Part shown: positions 6,943 to 12,618 of the stretch, one piece after another
Layout of the letters: each line of letters opens with the position of its first letter
Numbering within the stretch: position 1 is the stretch's first letter
Virus record (IMG/VR): IMGVR_UViG_3300011114_000992
Span: 1 to 26,195 of that record
Length of the DNA: 26,195 bases
Direction: 5' to 3' (one strand)
DNA from: a virus
The notes under the pieces: model-generated
The model's input: the letters and a program-made list of their open reading frames with translations, nothing else
What the model was told of the DNA's origin: nothing
Databases searched by the model: none
Program-made: the position numbers and the translations under genes

Positions 6943-7022
6943 AAAAGATGTTGCCTTCTGAAAAAGATGCAGGCATAATTCGTTCTGTAGTGACCAAACC
7001 GAAAAAACAGGAGCAACCGAAA
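6942..7022 (+). promoter_or_regulatory. Sigma70-like promoter and leader, copy 3
   Basis: TTGCCT (6951-6956), 17 bases, CATAAT (6974-6979), starting immediately at the stop codon of the cysteine-protease-like gene. Bases 6942-6999 match copy 1 exactly. AGGAG (7009-7013) serves ATG 7023. The leader after the -10 box (ACCAAACCGA-AAAAACAGGAG) aligns with those of copies 1 and 2. Confidence 0.75.
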
Positions 7023-7259
7023 ATGAAACAAAACCAAATGATCCAAATCGAAACCACCGTCCGCCGTGGATTCCCGGTGATTGTTTCGGGAGTGTTTGTG
7101 CGAGCGGAACCCAACGCCGGGTTCCTGACGAGTGGCTTCGAAGACCTCGAAGTGCGCACCCTCAAAGGCCGCGACGCGGGGTTTCTGTGCTTGACGGAGC
7201 GCGAGCTGAACGAGCTGGCTGACGAGTTGGCTGCTCACGACGGGAGAGAGTTCTCATGA
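7023..7259 (+). CDS. Small hypothetical protein, 78 aa
   Basis: Start ATG 7023 has AGGAG nine bases upstream; an open frame back to GTG 6939 would translate the promoter and is rejected. An ATG at 7038 is a second possible start. The protein has beta-rich features (TTVRRGFPVIVSGVFVRAEP, then FEDLEVRTLKGRDAGFLCL) and a C-terminal helix (ERELNELADELAAHD). It is likely a small soluble early phage protein. The stop overlaps the next start (ATGA at 7256). I do not recognise a named family. Confidence 0.72.
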   Translation: MKQNQMIQIETTVRRGFPVIVSGVFVRAEPNAGFLTSGFEDLEVRTLKGRDAGFLCLTERELNELADELAAHDGREFS

Positions 7260-7399
7260 TCACCGAGCAAATCAATCCCCCCGTCCCGTGCCGCAGCCAC
7301 GACTGGCAAGCAACCCACGACGACTACCAACCCGGCGACCCGATGGGCTTTGGCCCGACGGAGCAGGACGCGATCAACGACCTCTTGGAGCAATCATGA
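7256..7399 (+). CDS. Very small phage protein, 47 aa
   Basis: Starts at ATG 7256 overlapping the previous stop and ends overlapping the next start (ATGA at 7396), so it is locked into the operon. The peptide reads W-x-A-T-H-D-D-Y-x-P-G-D-P-M-G-x-G-x-T-E-x-x-A-I-x-D-L-L near its C-terminus; this short 'PGDPMGFGPTEQDAINDLLE' pattern is one I associate with small phage and plasmid proteins of unknown function, and the helix end resembles HicB-like 'T-x-x-E-A-I-x-x-L' segments. No function can be given. Confidence 0.65.
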   Translation: MITEQINPPVPCRSHDWQATHDDYQPGDPMGFGPTEQDAINDLLEQS

Positions 7400-7611
7400 A
7401 CAGCCTTCGCCTTGCCTACTGCGATTACATCGCGCACCTGATTGGGGGGAACCTGAAGTCGAACGACACCGAGCGAATGCTCGCGTCGGTGGCGAGGACG
7501 GAGTGGGACTTGGACGAGAGAGGGGCATTCCGCAGCACGCTCAAAAAGATCCGTGTGCAGGATCGCAACGGGAAAAACTACCTCATCACAATTCAAGAGG
7601 AGGCAGCGTGA
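7396..7611 (+). CDS. Small hypothetical protein, 71 aa
   Basis: ATG 7396 overlaps the upstream stop; the longer frame from 7288 overlaps the 47-aa gene and is not needed. The N-terminal helix (LRLAYCDYIAHLIGGNL) is followed by a helical charged region (ERMLASVARTEWDLDERGAF) and a terminal pair of basic and beta segments (LKKIRVQDRNGKNYLITI). It is probably a single small alpha/beta domain. Function unknown. Confidence 0.68.
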   Translation: MNSLRLAYCDYIAHLIGGNLKSNDTERMLASVARTEWDLDERGAFRSTLKKIRVQDRNGKNYLITIQEEAA

Positions 7612-7612
7612 G

Positions 7613-7687
7613 ATGAGCGGGGATGCGGCGGTGGCGTGGGCGGTGGTCCTGCTCGCGGTTGCGATTGGCTTGGGGTGGGTGAAATGA
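7613..7687 (+). CDS. Possible 24-aa membrane peptide
   Basis: A tiny frame starting at ATG 7613, with AAGAGGAGG (7595-7603) about ten bases upstream and the previous stop one base away. After MSGD it is almost entirely hydrophobic (AAVAWAVVLLAVAIGLGW) and ends in VK, which fits a single membrane-spanning helix. Such peptides occur in phage early regions as membrane modulators or as holin-like parts. It may also be chance, since the local GC bias favours Ala, Val and Gly codons. Spacing and Shine-Dalgarno speak for it. Confidence 0.4.
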   Translation: MSGDAAVAWAVVLLAVAIGLGWVK

Positions 7688-7711
7688 ATTGAGCTCTGTA
7701 ACTTTCATAAT

Positions 7712-7760
7712 CCCCTCCTCCAACTAACTAACAAACAACTTGGAGGGGAGGGCTTTTTTT
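7712..7760 (+). terminator. Rho-independent terminator before late genes
   Basis: CCCCTCCTCCAA (7712-7723) pairs with TTGGAGGGGAGGG (7740-7752), with a perfect 7-bp inner part (CCTCCAA/TTGGAGG) and a small bulge, followed by seven T. It separates the accessory early block from the late packaging and structural genes. Confidence 0.85.
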
Positions 7761-7789
7761 ATTCCGGGCTTTGGGGGATAATTGCACCC

Positions 7790-8269
7790 ATGTCCGAAGA
7801 TGAACCCGACCCGGAAGTCAGCGACTCGTACTACGAGCCAACTCCCGTCACGCACGTCAGTGTGAAGCGCAAGCCCGGACGCCCCAAGAGAAACCACAAG
7901 GCCACCGGCGAGCCAAAGGGGAGGCCATTGAGCTCGGTCAGCCAAAAGGTCCTGCTCCGACGCCAGATCCTGGACCGCGTCAACACCAAGATGGAGGTGA
8001 CGCCGCTGGAGGTGATGGTGCTCACGATGCTCGATTTTTGGAGAAAGGACGAGAAGCTCGCTGCTTGCGCGATTGCGGAGAAGGCGGCTCCCTACATTCA
8101 CCCCAAACTCTCCTCCATCCAGCAGACTGTGGAAGGCGGCGACAAGCCGATTCAGATCGAGAATCAAGCAAAGATTTTCGACGAGCTGATGAACTCGATC
8201 GAGCTGATCGCGCGCACACGAGTGCTGGCCGAGGAAGATGAAACCAAAACTGCTACCCAAGCTCATTGA
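7790..8269 (+). CDS. terS: Putative terminase small subunit
   Basis: A 159-residue protein directly upstream of the large terminase, overlapping it by 32 bases, the usual position for the small subunit. It begins with an acidic stretch, then an AT-hook-like KRKPGRPKR (residues ~25-33) that could bind the DNA minor groove, a second GRP motif, then a helical core (TPLEVMVLTMLDFWRKDEKLAACAIAEKAAPYIHPKLSSI) and an acidic C-terminal helix. The 'AAPYIHPKL-x-x-I' segment recurs in small terminase-like phage proteins. It would recognise phage DNA and help load the large subunit. No clear Shine-Dalgarno precedes ATG 7790. Assigned mostly by position and partly by motif. Confidence 0.7.
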   Translation: MSEDEPDPEVSDSYYEPTPVTHVSVKRKPGRPKRNHKATGEPKGRPLSSVSQKVLLRRQILDRVNTKMEVTPLEVMVLTMLDFWRKDEKLAACAIAEKAAPYIHPKLSSIQQTVEGGDKPIQIENQAKIFDELMNSIELIARTRVLAEEDETKTATQAH

Positions 8270-9653
8270 GAGCGCGAGGGAGAATTTTGAGTACCTGAGC
8301 GAGGAGCAGCGCATTGCGTTCGAGTGGCGCAGTCGGTGGCTGATGAAGGCGCACAGCTACCAGCTCGAACCCAAGGACGACACGTGGAGCATTTGGCTCC
8401 TGCTGGCGGGGCGGGGTGCTGGAAAGACCCGCACCGCTGCGGAGGTGATGGGCTGGTGGGCGTACCGCAACCCCGGTACGCGGTGGTTGGTGTCTGCGCC
8501 CACCAGCGGGGACGTGAGGGACACGTGCTTTGAGGGTGAGTCGGGGCTGATAGCGGTGATCCCGCCGGAGCTTGTCCAGGACTACAACCGCTCGCTGCAC
8601 GAGCTGATGCTGAAGAATGGCAGCTTCATAAAAGGCATCCCCGCCAGCGAGCCGCAACGTCTGCGCGGCCCACAGTTCCACGGGGCGTGGTGCGATGAGC
8701 TGGCGGCGTGGGACAGGATTGACGACGCGTGGGACATGATTCAGTTCTGCGTCCGCCTCGGCAAGCGCACCCGCATCCTGATCACCACCACTCCGCGTCC
8801 AAAGGATCTGATCGTGGACTTGGTGGGGCGCGAGGGCGACGACGTCAAGGTGCACCGCGCCTCCACCTACCAGAACATCGCCAACCTCGCGCCCAACTTC
8901 CAGCGCCAACTGTTCCAGTACGAGGGCACAAAGCTCGGTCGCCAGGAAATTTACGCCGAGCTGATTGACGCGGAGGACGGCGGCATCATCAAGCGCGAAT
9001 GGTTCAAGCTCTGGACCGCAAACAAGAAATTCCCGGTGTTCACCTACGTCTTGCAGAGCTACGACTGCGCCACGTCCGAGAAGACGCACAACGACCCGAC
9101 CGCGTGCTCGGTGTGGGGAGTTTTCCGCCCCTCGCCCGATTCGGAGATGGAGGTGATGCTGATTGACTGCTGGCAGCAGCACATCCAATACCCCGACTTG
9201 CGCCCCAAGGTGATCAGCGAGTTCCGCAACCTCTACGGCTCCGACGGCGAGTTCGGCAAGGGGCGGCACGTGGACCTGGTGCTGATCGAGGACAAGTCGG
9301 CGGGCATCAGCCTGATCCAAGACCTCCAGCGAGCCAACCTCCCGGTGCGAGCGTACAACCCCGGCAGAGCCGACAAGCTGCAGCGGCTGAACTTGGTGAG
9401 CCACCTGATCGCGAACAAGAAGGTCTGGGTTCCCGAGAGCGACATCAACAAGGGCTTTGTGGCTTCGTGGGCCGAGCCGCTGATCAGCCAGATCTGCGCG
9501 TTCCCCGAGGTGAGCCACGACGACCTCGTCGACACCACCACTCAGGCGCTGAGGCTGCTGAACGATATGAGGATGATTGCGGCGGATCAGCCCCTCGCCG
9601 AAGACGACTACGTCGAGGATCGACCGCGTCGCATCAACCCCTACGCAGTGTGA
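8238..9653 (+). CDS. terL: Terminase large subunit (packaging ATPase-nuclease)
   Basis: A 471-residue DNA packaging motor. The ATPase domain has Walker A AGRGAGKT (57-64), Walker B FHGAWCDE (147-154, with Asp153 and catalytic Glu154) and the coupling motif TTTPRP (183-188). The nuclease domain shows the RNase H-like acidic residues: SYDCA (Asp276), LIEDKSAG (Asp352) and HDDLVD (Asp428/429). Together these are diagnostic. It pumps DNA into the prohead through the portal and cuts the concatemer. ATG 8238 lies within the small-subunit gene, with GAGGA just upstream. The length is normal for the family. The ends produced (pac, cos or direct repeats) cannot be told from this sequence. Confidence 0.96.
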   Translation: MKPKLLPKLIESARENFEYLSEEQRIAFEWRSRWLMKAHSYQLEPKDDTWSIWLLLAGRGAGKTRTAAEVMGWWAYRNPGTRWLVSAPTSGDVRDTCFEGESGLIAVIPPELVQDYNRSLHELMLKNGSFIKGIPASEPQRLRGPQFHGAWCDELAAWDRIDDAWDMIQFCVRLGKRTRILITTTPRPKDLIVDLVGREGDDVKVHRASTYQNIANLAPNFQRQLFQYEGTKLGRQEIYAELIDAEDGGIIKREWFKLWTANKKFPVFTYVLQSYDCATSEKTHNDPTACSVWGVFRPSPDSEMEVMLIDCWQQHIQYPDLRPKVISEFRNLYGSDGEFGKGRHVDLVLIEDKSAGISLIQDLQRANLPVRAYNPGRADKLQRLNLVSHLIANKKVWVPESDINKGFVASWAEPLISQICAFPEVSHDDLVDTTTQALRLLNDMRMIAADQPLAEDDYVEDRPRRINPYAV

Positions 9654-9666
9654 GGAGAACGAGCGC

Positions 9667-12618
9667 ATGGCTGACGAACTGAAAGCATCTCCCACCTTTC
9701 CCGGACAGGAGCTGATTGGCGGTCTCGGTCGAGTGGCCGAGCAGCTGGGCATCAGCCTGCAAGACGCAACCAAGATCATCAGCCAGCAAGGCAACAGCCC
9801 GATCAAAGCGTTCTTGGCCGATCTGTTGGTGGCGACTCCGTTGAGGTCTGCGGGGACTGCACTGCAGGACTACACCGGGACACCGCGAGACCTCACCGAG
9901 GAGCACCCTTACTCGCGTCTGCTGAGTGGCAAGGGCATGACACTGCGACTCGACCCGCGTGTGCTGGACGTGGCTCAGTTCGCAGCGCCTGTTGCGTCGG
10001 CTGGCGTCCAGGGTGCCAAGCTGGCTGGGAAGGGGGCGCTGGCAGCGACTCGCGCTGGTGAGCGCTTTGCCGAGAAGGCTGTGCCCAAGATCATGGAACG
10101 TGGCGGCGTTGGCGCTGAGATGCTTGGTGCCCTTAATCAGAACACCCAATCTCGCGTTATCAAACCCAAGGGCGGCAACTTTTTGCCTGAAGGCACGAAG
10201 GCGCTTAATCAATTGAAGTCGCAGGGTGTTGCCGTTATGCCATTGAACGAAACGGAGTTGGCAGAACGCATAGCGCAAGGCTACACAGTTCACAACCCCG
10301 CGACCGGCACATACTCCAAGCCCGACCCAATCAACAATTGGATCGACAAACAACTAACCCGCTACGTCAAGAACGAGATGGCTACGCCGGAAGACCCAAT
10401 CAGGGCGCTGGCGGAGAGGGGGACGCTGCACTTCGACGCGCCGCAAGTTAATCCAACTGATGCGCTTGATCTGAAGCGCCAAAAATTTGCTGCGGGCAAT
10501 AATGAAAAATGGGGCTATGGAGAAAGTCGGTTAGCGCAAAACTGGGAAGATGCCGCTGATTCCATAATTAACGTGGTTCCAGTCGAAAATTATCAGAACT
10601 TTGGCTTCAGCAACATGACCGGCGAACCGGGCTGGGAGTGGATTAACAAGGTCGATATTGATACGCCGCTGTACAAGTTGAACAACGGCGTATTAGGTGC
10701 TAGAGGGCGCGATCCATCGATTGAATCGCTCGGCTTCCCCCACCTGATTGACGAACTGCGCAACGCGACTAACCCAGCGTCTGGCCTGCCGCGAGAACTG
10801 CTGCTGAAGCCTGAGTCGTTGGCTAGGCTGTCCGTTCCGCAGGCTGTAGAGCGTGTAGCGAAGATCAACGAGTGGAGGACGGGCAATATAAAGAAGGCTC
10901 GTCTTGCAGATGCGGCGAATACAGATATTCACAAGGAATACAAAGACACAGGGATGCGCTGGGTACTGTTGAACAAGCCGGGACAGTTCAAGGCAGAGTC
11001 TGACGCGATGGGCCACTCTGTCCGGGGCTACGAGCCTACAGAGGGCGGCGGTTCAAGCGGATATGGTCTCGGTGGCTGGGATGCAATTAAATCTGGAGAT
11101 GCCAAGGTTTATTCCTTGCGTGATGCTAAGAATGAACCTCATGCGACGATAGAGGTTGGGGTAGAAAATCCCGGTCCTGCATTTAATAAACTTTCAGATG
11201 AAATGCAAAAAGAACTTCACGACCGCGCTCACAAGATGCATCCTGAAATTGAGGGGGGTGGTTGGCTCCCTGATTTTGGAGATGTTGGGTACGAAAAAAC
11301 TATTTATAGTTTAATGGAAGAACCAAAATACCAACAAGCATTGCGCGATGCTCCTCCAGATATTCAAAAAATCACCCAGATCAAAGGCAAGTCCAACCGC
11401 GCCCCAAACGAGGAGTACCTGCCCTATGTGCAGGACTTCGTGCGTTCAGGGAAGTGGAGCGATGTGGGGGATTTTAACAACACGGGGATGGTAAAGGGCA
11501 ACAAGGGTTCATCTGTCATTCGTGACGGTCCAAATAGATACGACGTGACGATGCCAGACGCGCCTTACTACACACGACGCGAGCTTGCGGATCACTTTGA
11601 GTCGCAAGGGGTGCCCGCCCTCGCTGCCAAGCAGCAGGCTGGCGACATAGAAGGAATGACAGAGCTGTTGGCAAGACCTCCGGCAGAGGGCGGAATGAAG
11701 CGTGGTGGCCCCGTGAACTTGGACGCAATGCAGATGGCGGTGTGGAACAAAAACGTTCCGCACAAGCAAGCGGGCGGGTTGGCCAAAGCGATTCCAAGCA
11801 ATCTGGCAAAGCTGATGAAGCTATTAACCACAGAAGCGCCTCTTCAAGCGCCACAAATACGCAAGGCGCTGGGACAGGCATTCACAACCGGCAACGAACA
11901 CTCGGTTGTCGGTCCAACGCACAGCACCCCCAACGAGCCTGGGCGTGTTGGCCGCATCACCACTCAAGGCAAAGAATCCGCTGTTTCACCTGATCGATTT
12001 GACATCCAGAATGCAGTAAGAGGTAAATCTAGCATCGTGGATTTTCATTCACATCCAGCCGACAGTGGCCGTGCATTTTCAACTTCACCCAGCTCTGCAG
12101 ATTTTCACTTCACAGCAAATGAATATTTCCCAGGGCCAGAGTCCCGAGAGTTGAAAACTCTCATCGCCTCTCCTGCAGACGCAGCACTTAGAACACCCAC
12201 TGAGTATTTGTTTTTCGCAACTGGCACCCCCGGCAAGGCGTTTGATCGGCGTGCGCGTGAAGCTGCAGTGTACGAGCTTCAGCGGAGTGGAAAAAACACT
12301 TTCAAAGATGTTCTAGACGACCCCAGGTTTAGAGATTATTTCGAGAGCGGCGGGCACATCGGCGACTGGGCGGAGGATGTCGCGCCGTTGGCACTTTTGA
12401 AGCTGCGTGAAGCGCAAGCCCTTGGACGTGGCAAGCTCCAGCTAAGCGGCAGGCCTGTCGCTGCAAGCGGCGCAACCAACATCGAACTGTACGACCTGAT
12501 GCAGCCTGCTGCAACTGAGTTCTTGCGCAACAAGGGGTTTGACAAAGGTGGTCCCGTGAACTTGGACGCCATGCGTATGGCTGTAACGAACAAACAACTA
12601 AGGAAACGTCATGGCTGA
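9667..12618 (+). CDS. Large multidomain 'polyvalent' virion-associated protein (PcfJ-like and JAMM-like)
   Basis: A 983-residue protein between terminase and portal. ATG 9667 is chosen for its TGAGGAG site (9651-9657). Residues ~1-150 are helical and hydrophobic in places. Residues ~430-610 resemble the PcfJ-like domain: RWVLLNKPGQ, MGHSVRGY (448-455), KVYSLRDA, ATIEVG, ITQIKGKSN (569) and YLPYVQDFVRSGKWSDVGD. The usual Cys of MGHCVGGY is Ser here. Residues ~744-900 look like a JAMM/MPN metalloprotease: Glu744 (GNEHSVVG), His794-Ser-His796-Pro, and Ser809-x-x-Asp812. The motif GGPVNLDAM occurs at 680-688 and 961-969, bracketing the JAMM block. Parts of the gene (about 10440-11380 and 11990-12330) are visibly AT-richer than their surroundings, suggesting mosaic origin. 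Likely packaged or injected; the stop overlaps the portal start. Confidence 0.8.
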   Translation: MADELKASPTFPGQELIGGLGRVAEQLGISLQDATKIISQQGNSPIKAFLADLLVATPLRSAGTALQDYTGTPRDLTEEHPYSRLLSGKGMTLRLDPRVLDVAQFAAPVASAGVQGAKLAGKGALAATRAGERFAEKAVPKIMERGGVGAEMLGALNQNTQSRVIKPKGGNFLPEGTKALNQLKSQGVAVMPLNETELAERIAQGYTVHNPATGTYSKPDPINNWIDKQLTRYVKNEMATPEDPIRALAERGTLHFDAPQVNPTDALDLKRQKFAAGNNEKWGYGESRLAQNWEDAADSIINVVPVENYQNFGFSNMTGEPGWEWINKVDIDTPLYKLNNGVLGARGRDPSIESLGFPHLIDELRNATNPASGLPRELLLKPESLARLSVPQAVERVAKINEWRTGNIKKARLADAANTDIHKEYKDTGMRWVLLNKPGQFKAESDAMGHSVRGYEPTEGGGSSGYGLGGWDAIKSGDAKVYSLRDAKNEPHATIEVGVENPGPAFNKLSDEMQKELHDRAHKMHPEIEGGGWLPDFGDVGYEKTIYSLMEEPKYQQALRDAPPDIQKITQIKGKSNRAPNEEYLPYVQDFVRSGKWSDVGDFNNTGMVKGNKGSSVIRDGPNRYDVTMPDAPYYTRRELADHFESQGVPALAAKQQAGDIEGMTELLARPPAEGGMKRGGPVNLDAMQMAVWNKNVPHKQAGGLAKAIPSNLAKLMKLLTTEAPLQAPQIRKALGQAFTTGNEHSVVGPTHSTPNEPGRVGRITTQGKESAVSPDRFDIQNAVRGKSSIVDFHSHPADSGRAFSTSPSSADFHFTANEYFPGPESRELKTLIASPADAALRTPTEYLFFATGTPGKAFDRRAREAAVYELQRSGKNTFKDVLDDPRFRDYFESGGHIGDWAEDVAPLALLKLREAQALGRGKLQLSGRPVAASGATNIELYDLMQPAATEFLRNKGFDKGGPVNLDAMRMAVTNKQLRKRHG

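Noticed and set aside
6939-7022. GTG start inside promoter copy 3
   Set aside because: The extra residues are simply the translated promoter repeat; ATG 7023 has AGGAG upstream.
7688-7711. Promoter formed by TTGAGC and CATAAT before the 7712 terminator
   Set aside because: The spacing is 11 bases, too short, and a terminator follows at once.
8253-9806. 517-codon minus-strand open frame across the large terminase gene
   Set aside because: It is the antisense shadow of a gene with all terminase motifs; composition is that of a reverse-frame artefact.
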